Source: Cymbomonas tetramitiformis (taxonomy: Eukaryota > Chlorophyta > Pyramimonadophyceae > Pyramimonadales > Pyramimonadaceae). From it: 64,000 bases of DNA. A program made the position numbers and the translations under genes. Position 1 is the stretch's first letter. Each line of letters begins with the position of its first letter. Of this stretch, positions 55,411 through 64,000 are shown piece by piece. The notes under the pieces are model-generated. The model saw only the letters and a list, made by a program, of their open reading frames with translations, had not been told where the DNA came from and searched no databases. Location of the stretch: the NCBI GenBank assembly GCA_001247695.2, contig LGRX02003740.1, forward strand, positions 24,561 to 88,560. Direction: 5' to 3'.

Positions 55411-55936
55411 GATCGAGTCATTGTACAGCTCTAATCTGGAAACAGGCTGTACCGGATGAATACGGATATCGAGGTTTCCGAAATCTAACTCGTATGCACG
55501 GCCATGGCTAAGCACTTTGGAAATGGTGAACGGCCCAATATATGGCTGCTTAAAGTGTCTGCCTGCCTCTGTCAAACCAGTCCATTGAATAAACTCGGTC
55601 CGTAAAAGAACTTTCTGCCCAACTGCAAACTGCCGAGGCATGTGAGTCTTATTGAATCTGGCTTGGCTAATTTCTGCTGCTCGGAAAATGTTGTCTACCG
55701 CGTTGGCATGTACAGCCGAGTACTGGTCAAAATGATCTCGAATAGCTCTTTGTATTGGAACAGGAGCTTCTGGCGGAATAGTGATTACCAGGTCATGAGG
55801 CGAAAGTGGTTGCGCCATCGAGTCGAGATAAAACGGTGAATAACCAGTTGATGCAGAAACTGTGTTGTTAATTGCAAACTCCACCAGAGGCAACTTGTCC
55901 TCCCACGAACTGGCTGAAGTATCATTGCAACAACAC
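55411..55936 (-). CDS. Integrase C-terminal exon (Gypsy)
   Basis: This exon starts after an acceptor (TTTTTTTTAATCCACAG) at 55937 and continues the integrase as WEDKLPLVEFAINNT, followed by a GPY/F-like C-terminal module with YIGPFTISKVL. Joining its first base to the phase-2 end of the upstream exon restores EDILR-CCCNDTSASSWEDKLP. This domain contacts target DNA. Confidence 0.7.
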
Positions 55937-56024
55937 CTGTGGATTAAAAAAAAAATACCATCTAATCAGTTTATAAACCAGAGGATGGTGAAATCGAATC
56001 ATGAATCAACAATTTGAAAAGTAC
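55937..56024 (-). other. 88-bp spliceosomal intron in Gypsy integrase
   Basis: Donor CTCAG|GTACTT at 56025/56024, acceptor ATCCACAG at 55937 preceded by a ten-T tract. It contains in-frame stops (the unspliced frame ends at 56006), and removal rejoins conserved integrase sequence in phase. Confidence 0.75.
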
Positions 56025-57326
56025 CTGAGGATATCCTCGATGAAGGCATGGCTCCTCTTATTGGCAGCATTCGACTGTGGATGGTGTGAGGACGTCATAG
56101 ACAATCTTGTACCAGTAGATTTCCACAGTGTCTGCCAGAATGTAGAGGTGAATCTGGGGTCTCGATCTGAGATGATGTTCCTCGGAAGACCATGGAGCTT
56201 GAAGATATGCTGCATATAGATAGAAGCAGTATGCTGAGCTGTCCAGGTCATGCTGAAGGGAATGAGATGACATCGATGAGAAAATTGGCACATCACCACA
56301 AATATACTGTCGTGCCCATTAGTGGTGATAGGCAGGTCAGTGATCCAATCAAGAGATACATCTAGCCATTTTGTCTTAGGCACCGAATATCGTATATGTG
56401 CCCGACCATAAGGCTTGCGTCGCCTCGTTTTCTGGCGCTGACAAACGGGGCACTCCCGAATGTACTTGATGGCTGCCGTTGTCATTCCTGGCCAATAATA
56501 CCGGCTACGCAGAAGATGAAGCATGCGATTTTTGCCTACATGACCAGAAATAGTGGCTGAGTGGCACTCATGAAGGAGAATGTGGCGAAGCTGTGTGATC
56601 TCACCGTCATCTGTGGGGACTTTAGCTGTTGGTGGAATGTACAGCTGTCTGCCATATATGGTCTTACGATAGATCAACCCCTGAATGAGCTCGAAGCTGT
56701 AGCTGCTGACTGACTGTGATGAAGTCGATGATGTCAGTTTAGCCAAAATAGTCTGTGCAAATGTATCACGATCATATTCGGATATAATGATGTCGTGTAG
56801 CTGATGAGCTGATGAAGAAGATATAAGAGCAATAAATGTAGGATCTGCAGATGGCATGACCTCGCTGATGTCCATGTGCTGAAGACAATCAGTGAGTTCA
56901 AAAAGTGCAGAGATACGAGTGAGTGCATCTGCGACCTTATTCTTATCGCCAGCAATATGCTCTATACGGAAGTTGTACTCGGAGAGCTCATCCAACCACC
57001 TTGCCTGTTTGGGGCTCAGTGTGGATTTGGACTGGAAATAAACCAGTGGCTGATGATCTGAGCGTACAATGGTCTCAGGAGCTCCCAACAAGATGTGGCG
57101 AAAGAATCGGAAGCCCTCCACAATGGCAAATAGCTCGATCTCAGGAATAGGCCAACGTCTCTGTGTATCGGATAGAGTGACGCTGTGATAGCCGCATGGC
57201 TTCATACCTTTTCCTTGATCCTGGAGTATCACTTGACCAACGTGTGTGCCTGATCCATCGACCTCCATAATAGATGGCAGTTTCTGATCTGGAAGCTGTA
57301 GTACTGGAGCGTTACAGATGGCAATA
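56025..57326 (-). CDS. Gypsy RNase H and integrase core
   Basis: From AICNAPVLQLPD, which directly resumes RT sequence interrupted by the nested LINE: an RNase H domain (MEVDGSGTHVGQVILQ, ELFAIVEGFRFFRHIL, SDHQPL, DKNKVADALTR), then the integrase HHCC zinc domain (HECHSATISGHVGKNRML and CPVCQRQK), and the DDE core (DWITDLP, FVVMCQFS, IISDRDPRFTS, EDILR). The protein would integrate element cDNA. N-terminal residues read before this point belong to the LINE 3' UTR. No internal stop. Confidence 0.85.
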
Positions 57327-57610
57327 ATAATAATAAAACATTTACGTCGATGAGTAAGGCAACGCCTTCGGAACGATCTACTCGAGTCTGTTCCCCTCAT
57401 ACATGACAGTCTGCTAAGGCAGGAAACATTCCACAAAGCGTGGAAGCAAGGGTGGCAAAGCACTAATGAAAGCGTGTCTGCCACCAGCGTCGGAAAAAAC
57501 ATCAGCAGGTCGTGGAGCTGATGCACGATGGAGATGGAGGCGGTGTGGGCGGTGGTGGTGATGAAGTGAGAAAAGCCCAGGGGTGCTCCGGCCCCTGGGC
57601 CGGTGGTGCC

Positions 57611-57634
57611 CCCTTAGGGCCGGGGCCCTAAGGG
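57611..57634. other. Perfect 11-bp hairpin in LINE 3' UTR
   Basis: CCCTTAGGGCC, two-base loop GG, GGCCCTAAGGG. A second CCCAGGGGC/GCCCCTGGG inverted pair lies next to it (about 57577-57600). A stable 3' structure of this kind could be the RT recognition site; that role is inferred. Confidence 0.6.
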
Positions 57635-58248
57635 GCCCCAACCCCGTGGGGGCTGGGGGGAGGGTGGGGGTTCACATAGCTGCCTAGCATTTCCCCTGCT
57701 GCCTTTACCACATCGGTTACTTTCCTATTTTCCGTGCAAAGTTCCTGAATGTTGGGTGCCTCTTCTACAATGCCACTCTCAGGTAGGGCTCCCGTTTCAT
57801 GTAATATGCATCTTTCCCTTGCATGACGCCTACACATTCTGGACAGTTTTTTCAAGAGTGTCTTCACCCCACGGTGTGGAACCCCGATCCCTTTGAGCAC
57901 CTTGCCAAAGCCTTCTGGTAAGTACCCCATGAGAGCAAGTTCCTCCGGCCACTCCACCGCATTAAGGAAGGGGGTTCCTCCTGCGTTCCTGTGCCCGCCA
58001 TCCAAGTGTGCTCCAGGGTACTGGTTTCGTTGTTCCACATTATTCCTGCCCCCCACCCACGGACACAATCGGGGCGGCAACAGACAATCTTTCTCACTAA
58101 GGGCTTGCTCAATCATATCCGGGTGCAGGCCCGTTTCTTTGAGCAATTTGGGGGTGATCTTTTTATGCGGGACTACATTTATGAACCATTGAAGCAACTT
58201 GTATTGCATTTTCTCATTATCAAGCTTCTTACTAACAGGACACCCCAT
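57628..58248 (-). CDS. LINE C-terminal region, shifted frame
   Basis: 206 residues that continue the nested LINE protein after a frame change near 58250. Features: CPVSKKLDNEKMQYKLLQWF, a helical charged region, CRRHARERCILHE and a Pro-rich end. No domain is recognised. The overlap of about 70 nt with the upstream ORF indicates an indel or a programmed shift. Confidence 0.45.
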   Translation of the reverse strand: MGCPVSKKLDNEKMQYKLLQWFINVVPHKKITPKLLKETGLHPDMIEQALSEKDCLLPPRLCPWVGGRNNVEQRNQYPGAHLDGGHRNAGGTPFLNAVEWPEELALMGYLPEGFGKVLKGIGVPHRGVKTLLKKLSRMCRRHARERCILHETGALPESGIVEEAPNIQELCTENRKVTDVVKAAGEMLGSYVNPHPPPSPHGVGAP

Positions 58249-59455
58249 GCTCTCACTGTCAATATGACTACATCTGAGTACTTATCTTTGTAACATCCCT
58301 CCCCTGGCATTGTGTAGGGCCCTTTACCCGACCAATAATCATGTGGAATGAAGGGTATGGTCCCCCTTGGGTATTTGAAAATTAACTTAAAACCCTTACC
58401 TGTCCATTCTTTGAGGTTCTTTGGAGACAATGGTAGGATCCAAATTCCCTCAAATCCCTCCGAAGTCCTGGCCGCCTCTAGGCCACGGGACAACGTTTGC
58501 ATAACAGCAGATGCTTCCCTGAGAACCCCCCCATCAAAGGGTGGGTTCCCATAGACCTTTTTCCCTTTTCCCGTGACACTGTTGACATATGCATCTCTTG
58601 CAAGTCCATCCCACCCTATCTTCCCTTTGTGGCAAAAGGGTCTCAACGCCTCCTTCATAGCCGCCGTGGGAATGCACCTCCTTGATTTGATTCCTGGGTG
58701 GGAGTTTACAGGGTTACAGAAAAGCTCACATCCGTCCTTTCCTAGGCCTCTCTCATCTATGATGATATCTAATAGGTCTCTTCTTATCGCATAACAATTC
58801 TTCGGGTCACCCGACTCAGTATTACATGCTATAAGTGCCGAGTGAATATCATTGGCCCGTTGTGTGCAATTGCTGATCGATGTCTGAGGTGTATCAGTTG
58901 TCAGCCTATGCCACTCAACTAACTTCCAGAATTCTTTCTTTTTGATGTACTGTAGGTCTTGGAAGTTGTGACTGCCATCACTGTTTGTGTCTATGGGCGC
59001 AGCAGCTACTGCTACAGTGCCTTTCCTAGTATTTGACAACCTGTACATGCTAGCCTCTGGTAGAGCAGCAAGTGGTCTAAAGGCTGTTAAGTCATTGTCT
59101 ATTTCTGCTAAGGGGAAAATTTCGGAGGGGCTGGTGATGCCTCCCCTTGTGTTACTGCCTTCTATTATCAGTCTCGGGTCTCCCGCTGTGGCTTTTCTGA
59201 TGGTTTCTTTCATTTCCTCCTGCTGGTTTTCCCTTAACTGGTGTAGTTCATTTCCTTCTCCCGGGCAGTTCAGTTGGATGTGTGTGTAGGTGCATTGTGT
59301 TGTTGTGCCACACGTCCGGCAGGTCGGGCTTTCACCAATTCCCATCCTATGTGCTCTATGTGGGGATGCCTGTAGGCCTGTGAGTTCCCTGCACCTATAA
59401 GCTGTGATGTACTTGGATGCAATCTTTGATACATCCTTGATTGGTTTCACTTTTG
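58179..59455 (-). CDS. LINE tail: zinc finger and NPPF methyltransferase
   Basis: About 425 residues from PIKDVSKIASKYITAYR. A LINE-type zinc finger is CRTCGTTTQCTYTHIQLNCP (about 59270-59330). Further on, CELFCNPVN corresponds to the FASPLN motif of the LINE at 46.3 kb; KKVYGNPPFDGG (about 58530-58565) supplies the catalytic NPPF, ILPLSPKN the following strand, and YPRGTIPFIPHDYW the C-terminal block. This is an N6-adenine methyltransferase-like domain of the same type as the other two NPPF/NPEY domains here. The residues upstream of about 59455 in this frame are read from Gypsy sequence and are not part of the protein. Confidence 0.65.
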
Positions 59456-61202
59456 AGGTTATCAAATGCCTGCTGCTGCTCAGATTCCCAGACAAACTCT
59501 GCATTATCTTTAAGGAGACGATTGAGCGGCTCGGCAACTTTGGAGAACTTTGGTATGAATCTCCTGAATTGACCGACCATGCCCAAGAATGACCGAAGGG
59601 ATGACTTGCCATCATTAGCCATACGGCGTAGAGGCTGTTTTCCAACGGTAGGACCATAAGACACTGGAGGCTGAATTGCCATATCTGCTCGGATTCTGTC
59701 TTCGATGATGGACAAGCCTGCTTCAGAGATGTGATGTCCGATGAAGTCTATGGATCTGACGAACAACTCCACCTTGGAAGGCCTGATGAAGAACTGGTGT
59801 TCTCTGCAACGCTGGAGAAACTGTCGGACATGACTCACGTGGCTGTCAAAATCCGGACTGTATACGATGGTATCGTCCATGAAAATGACAAGGAACCGAT
59901 CGATGAAGTCGAAGAATGCCCGATTTCCTACACGTAGAGCTGTTGCAGGAGCATTGGTCAATCCGAAAGGCATGACTGTCCACTCATAGGAACCGTATCT
60001 GGTGCGAATAGCTGTTTTGTGAATGTCATCTGAATGTATAGGGATCTGATGGGAAAACTGATTGAAGTCAAATCTGCTAAACCATCGTGCGCCTTTTAGC
60101 TGTTCAAGAAGGGTGTCGTGAGGTGGCAATGGATACGTGTCCTTAATTGTGATGTTATTAAGGGCTCGATAATCACAGCACATCCTCCACTTCCCACCTG
60201 GCTTAGGAGCGAAAATGATAGGACATCCATATGGAGATGATGACGGACGAAGGATACTCAAGTCGACATATTTGATGATCTGTCGTTCGAGTTCTTCCAT
60301 CATGGGTACTGGGATGGTACGTACTGGCTGCGATGGTGGTTTGTGCCCAGGTTCAATGTTGATTCGATGATAACCACCTTCAAACCGTTCTGGCCTATGA
60401 CCAGCTGGAAGATCCTCCTGGAATATGTCTGAAAAGTCTTCTCTCATCTGATCACGTGCTGCTGTGACCTCGGGGTCTTCCATAGTGGTGTCTGTGTCTG
60501 ATGCTGTAAAGACCAGTTCACCGTCGACCTTTGAGAGAAAGAAGAGATAAGCTACGGCTTCTTCAGCCGAACCACTGGATCGAATACGACGAAGGTGCTT
60601 TCTCATGGTGGTGGCGCTGACCAATTCCATTTCAGGAAGGTCATCTGAGTCTGGAGTCTGCTCAACTCTGGACAATACTGTGCAAATACTGGAGCCTGAT
60701 GTATGCTTCCTAGTGATCGTCAGATTTTTGGTCTGAAAGTCAATGTGGGGATTTCTCCTCTCCAACCAATCCTGACCCAGAATGACAGTAAATGGTTTCA
60801 TGTCAATGATGTAGAAATCTTCTGTATCCTTATACTTGCCCAGCGTAAATGTAGCTTTGGGAAGATAGGATGTGCATGGTAGTTGGCTTCCTCCAGCCAA
60901 TCCCACTGAGAACGATGAAGAGTCTGTGGGTGCTATACCAAGCTGAGCAGCGAACTGTCTGTCAATGAAAGACGATGTGGCTCCTGGATCTACCAAAATG
61001 TGAGTACTCTGTCCATATACTTTCCCTTTGTACAACAACAGCTTCTTCTGTGATTTCAGCTGTGCTGTTTGAGACTGCATCTGTGCGATGTGCTCTGAGG
61101 GAGTGTCCATCTGCTGAAACTGCAATGTCAGACTGGAAAGGACTTCTTCTGAGATACTCTCAACCCGACCACTTGCTTCAGTGGCATCTTCAGGCTGATC
61201 TA
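59456..61202 (-). CDS. Gypsy aspartic protease and reverse transcriptase
   Basis: The frame is open from the gag overlap; the first ATG is at 61125, but sequence upstream (TPRVDQPEDATEASGR) is in frame with no stop, consistent with -1 frameshifting from gag. The protease has LVDPGATSSFID with Pro replacing the usual Ser/Thr after the catalytic Asp, and VILGQDWL. RT shows FAPKPGGKWRMCCDYRALN, FSRFDFNQFSHQIPI, MPFGLTNAPAT and catalytic FMDDTIVYS. The reading ends in LINE sequence just after AFDNLK. Truncated relative to a full pol by the nested insertion. Confidence 0.85.
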
Positions 61203-62588
61203 CCCTCGGGGTGCTCTCAACACCGGTACCTGTGCAGTACCCTGAGAGTTTCCCTGAGGAGCTGGAGCTGAAGCTGGAACTGGAGCTGGAGTTGCAACTG
61301 CTGCATTGATGCTGTGCTGACTCTTCAGTTCCTTAACCAAGGTGTTGATCGTATTGATGAGTTTGCCGGACCCATCCTTAGCACCCTGATTCTGCTGCTG
61401 CTGTCTCCGATTCTGGAAAGGACTCTGAGCTGGTGGCTTACCCTTGATCTCCTTTCCATCTGGGGTCTTGGTGGAATAACAATCCTTCTCGATGTGACCA
61501 ACACGACCACAACGATTGCAAGTCTGAGGATTCTGTGATTTTCCTTTTCCTTTGCCCTTGCCTTTTCCACCTTTTCCCTTGTTCCGATTCTGATTGGAGT
61601 TCTGGCTGCCACTCTGATTCTGATTCCGATTTCTGTTGGATCTGTCATATGGCTTCTGGCCACGTCCTTTGTCCTTGTCCTTCTTGGCTGGACCTCCGGA
61701 TGACTGCTCCTTCTGACCCCGATAGTGAAGGGTTTCTGACTGCTTTGAATGAATGACATAATTCAAATCAAGCAGTATCTGTGTGGTTTCTTGCCACGAC
61801 AGATTGTTCCTTTGCTCTTCTGTCAGGAATCTGAGTTGGAACTGTCTGCGGAGATCTGGATCCATACTGGTGACGAATCTGTCCTTTATTAGCACATCAT
61901 TCAAATCAACTGCTGCTAGAGAAGCCAGTGATGTGAATGTGCGCAAATAATCTGCAAAGGTTTGGGTTCCTTGAGTCAGTGCCATAAGGTGTTTCTTGGC
62001 TACCGATCTCTTGTGAGGATTACCAAATTGTCTGAGGAATGTCTGTCCGACCATCTCATAGGTGGCATGTGGCTGTTGTGCCAAGACCTGAAAATAGTGT
62101 CTGTCGTTATTCTGAATAAGAGTCAGAAACACTGTAATCAAGTCCTTGTCCTTGACTCCAGGATAGGTGAACTGGAAATATCTGTCCACCGTGTCCAACC
62201 AGACTTCTGCGTCCTGTCCTGATTTGAATTCCCTAGGTGGTGTCATTTTCACCTTTGGGACCAAACTAGGTGGAGCTGGTGCTGGGATTGTATCTGAATC
62301 TGGATCTGTAAAAACCATCGGAGGATTATCTTCTGTGTACTCGCTTTCTGGTTCCTTAGGCTCATTAGCAGGATCCCTAAATCGGCTCATATCTGGCTTC
62401 ATACGACTGATGTTGTCATAGTAGCCTATCTGGTCATATCTGGTTTGTGTGTCGGCATAACCAGCGATCCATTTCGGGACTTTAAACCGGCTGAATGCAT
62501 CATATGAACCAAGAATGTCGAAAAACCATGTAGATGGATCTGGGTCGATATTAGGAATCTCTGGCTCTTCCTCTTCGATTGCAACCAT
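61200..62588 (-). CDS. Gypsy Gag with CCHC knuckle
   Basis: 462 residues from the ATG at 62588. A retrotransposon Gag core lies at about 130-290 (EVWLDTVDRYFQF, LGFVTSMDP-like VTSMDPDLRRQFQLRF), followed by a basic Lys/Gly/Gln/Asn-rich nucleic-acid-binding stretch and one zinc knuckle, CNRCGRVGHIEKDC (about 360-373). Gag forms the particle that packages element RNA. The stop TAG at 61200 overlaps the pol frame. Confidence 0.85.
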   Translation of the reverse strand: MVAIEEEEPEIPNIDPDPSTWFFDILGSYDAFSRFKVPKWIAGYADTQTRYDQIGYYDNISRMKPDMSRFRDPANEPKEPESEYTEDNPPMVFTDPDSDTIPAPAPPSLVPKVKMTPPREFKSGQDAEVWLDTVDRYFQFTYPGVKDKDLITVFLTLIQNNDRHYFQVLAQQPHATYEMVGQTFLRQFGNPHKRSVAKKHLMALTQGTQTFADYLRTFTSLASLAAVDLNDVLIKDRFVTSMDPDLRRQFQLRFLTEEQRNNLSWQETTQILLDLNYVIHSKQSETLHYRGQKEQSSGGPAKKDKDKGRGQKPYDRSNRNRNQNQSGSQNSNQNRNKGKGGKGKGKGKGKSQNPQTCNRCGRVGHIEKDCYSTKTPDGKEIKGKPPAQSPFQNRRQQQQNQGAKDGSGKLINTINTLVKELKSQHSINAAVATPAPVPASAPAPQGNSQGTAQVPVLRAPRG

Positions 62589-64000
62589 CTAAAAACAAAA
62601 CACAGCACAAAAATACCTTCAGCTAATCGACTAACTGAGTGTGTGTGATTTATATGTTATATATGGTATATCTGTATGTTTACATACATGTAGTACATTC
62701 GTACATAATAATGAGGTAGGTATATATATATATATCCACCTTCTTCCCCCCTCAAGGAAGTGTGTGATATAAGGCAGTTGTCAATTGCCTGTACCTCATA
62801 AATAGCATGCATTCCATATAGGAAGCATCTGCTACAGTTTTAGGGTTGTTGCCCGATATATCATCATGTCTGTGTCGAATACAGCATGATATGTTAATGC
62901 CAAACACGAAGTTTATCGAATATATAGTGGCATTTTAGGGCATGTTAGGTTACAGTGGCCCATATACCCAATAATGTGATTAGGGTGTTACATGGTATCA
63001 GTAACCCTAAAATAGGTAAAAATAAAGCAGTATAAATATTTTGCAACCATTTTTAAGCAAAACTGCATTTAATACCATACTGAATGTTAAGTGGTTTTCA
63101 GGAGGTATGTTACACCCCTGACACACACATTCAATTTTAGGGTGTTACACATGCTGCATAAATCAGGGATTCTTATTTGATAGCTAAATATTCATTTCAG
63201 CAAAAAAAATCAATCCGAAATTTTCAAAAAATTACACGTACAGCATTTTGACCGATTTAGTGTTACAGCCGATATGTATACCCCCACATATTCCACACCT
63301 ATCATCTAGGGTGTTACACGAGATATGACATGTGTCATTATGATTTTCTCATACCTCAATAGGTATAAAATCATATTATCAAATAAAATAGGGTCCGATT
63401 TTCCATTTTCAAATCTATCGCAAACGGATTTTACCCATTTTGGCCGTTTTTGGCTATATATATATATACAACGTTGTATATATATACATATCTCTGTGTG
63501 TGTGTGGAATGCAAAGTACAGAAGCACTGCAAATCACTTTACCTTTGCACATGACAAATTTCATGGCATAAAAGTGAATTATTCTGCATATCAACATCTG
63601 AGGTTGATCACATTTCTGGGTTTTACTGATTTAAACCCATGGCAGTAAATGTACTTTCTCGGATGATATATAGAGTTATCAACTTAAGCGGATTGTCCAC
63701 TTTAGTGATATTTATCAATCTATGATATGTTTTGAGCATAGGTCTGTGCTCTAAGATTATCAAAATGATATCTCTTATTTTAAACATATCAGGACATTGC
63801 TTGATTATATAATCAAAGCAGTTTGAAACAACACATTTGTATGTGTGTGCTTGTCCTCAACAACTTCTATCAGATGTCAATATAGTTACTGCTCTGAAAG
63901 AGTTACATGCATTTTGAACTGATCAAATCTGAGTCAATTGTCATTATGCAATGTACTTGTTGTTGTTGCTCCAGCGATGATATGTGGAATGACGAATGGA
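62589..64000. other. Upstream flank, possible Gypsy LTR region
   Basis: AT-rich, no ORF. The string GGTGTTACA (minus: TGTAACACC, a common start of Gypsy LTRs) occurs near 62984, 63141 and 63310, spaced about 160 bp. LTR boundaries cannot be fixed because no partner copy was found beside the 3' end. AT-dinucleotide runs are at about 62718-62733 and 63455-63490. Confidence 0.35.

Larger units (their letters stand above)
57325..59455 (-). mobile_element. 5'-truncated LINE nested in the Gypsy element
   Basis: The insertion begins (minus strand) at about 59455, replacing Gypsy sequence after AFDNLK, and ends at an (ATT)n-type tail (57323-57338, read as AAT repeats on plus). It carries only the 3' part of a LINE: a post-RT zinc finger and NPPF methyltransferase, plus a GC-rich structured 3' UTR. 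It has the same orientation as its host. Insertion into the RT/RNase H junction inactivated the Gypsy copy. Target-site duplication not determined. Confidence 0.72.
55208..62588 (-). mobile_element. Ty3/Gypsy chromovirus internal region, interrupted
   Basis: Gag, protease, RT, RNase H, integrase and chromodomain lie in that order on the minus strand. A nested LINE (about 57325-59455) splits RT from RNase H; the host protein resumes as AFDNLK...AICNAPVLQLPD across it. The integrase has a small spliceosomal intron. Two frame changes (gag/pol overlap near 61200; chromodomain near 55410) are present. LTRs are not resolved; ATG of gag is at 62588. Confidence 0.85.

Noticed and set aside
62993..63005. 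TGGTATCAG primer-binding-site-like motif on plus strand
   Set aside because: The Gypsy element runs on the minus strand and no plus-strand LTR element is present; single short match.

Overview
This is a nuclear window from a eukaryote, most likely a unicellular alga. The evidence is GT-AG spliceosomal introns, P-type ATPase and leucine-rich-repeat genes split into many exons, plant/alga-type retroelements (a Dualen/RandI-like LINE and a Ty3/Gypsy chromovirus) and an endogenised Polinton-like-virus replication module. There is no operon structure. A green (prasinophyte or chlorophyte) alga fits best, but the sequence does not prove the lineage.

Layout. 1-2.2 kb: no supported gene. 2.2-4.5 kb (minus strand): an LRR protein gene whose 87-nt one-repeat exons and about 136-nt introns are tandemly multiplied. 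5.8-6.8 kb: a frameshifted C5-cytosine methyltransferase relic. 7.9-10.0 kb: a GT-rich minisatellite domain with a period near 105 bp. 10.8-25.4 kb (plus strand): an eight-exon type II P-type cation ATPase, reconstructed here as 1247 residues; its introns carry two families of small non-autonomous repeats and a tRNA-like sequence. 25.4-29.4 kb: microsatellites and one unrecognised ORF. 29.4-32.6 kb: a large imperfect palindrome with MITE insertions. 32.6-35.6 kb: an AT-rich viral fragment, a TVpol-type DNA polymerase in frame with an SF3 helicase and split only by one TGA, followed by a convergent small ORF.

36.1-49.6 kb: an apparently complete 13.5-kb LINE with three long overlapping ORFs. 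Together they encode a CCHC gag-like region, a Ulp1-like protease, an APE endonuclease, RT, a second Ulp1-like protease, a PCIF1-like N6-adenine methyltransferase domain, RNase H, a zinc finger and a restriction-like endonuclease. 49.6-53.5 kb: directly abutting it head to tail, a second element that repeats the first 1985 bp apparently without change, then switches to an aspartic protease and an NPPF methyltransferase. 55.2-62.6 kb (minus strand): a Gypsy chromovirus with an intron inside its integrase, interrupted by a 5'-truncated LINE that also carries an NPPF methyltransferase motif.

The window is therefore dominated by mobile elements around two host genes. Four separate methyltransferase domains occur, at least three of them in retroelements, and this is the most unusual common thread.
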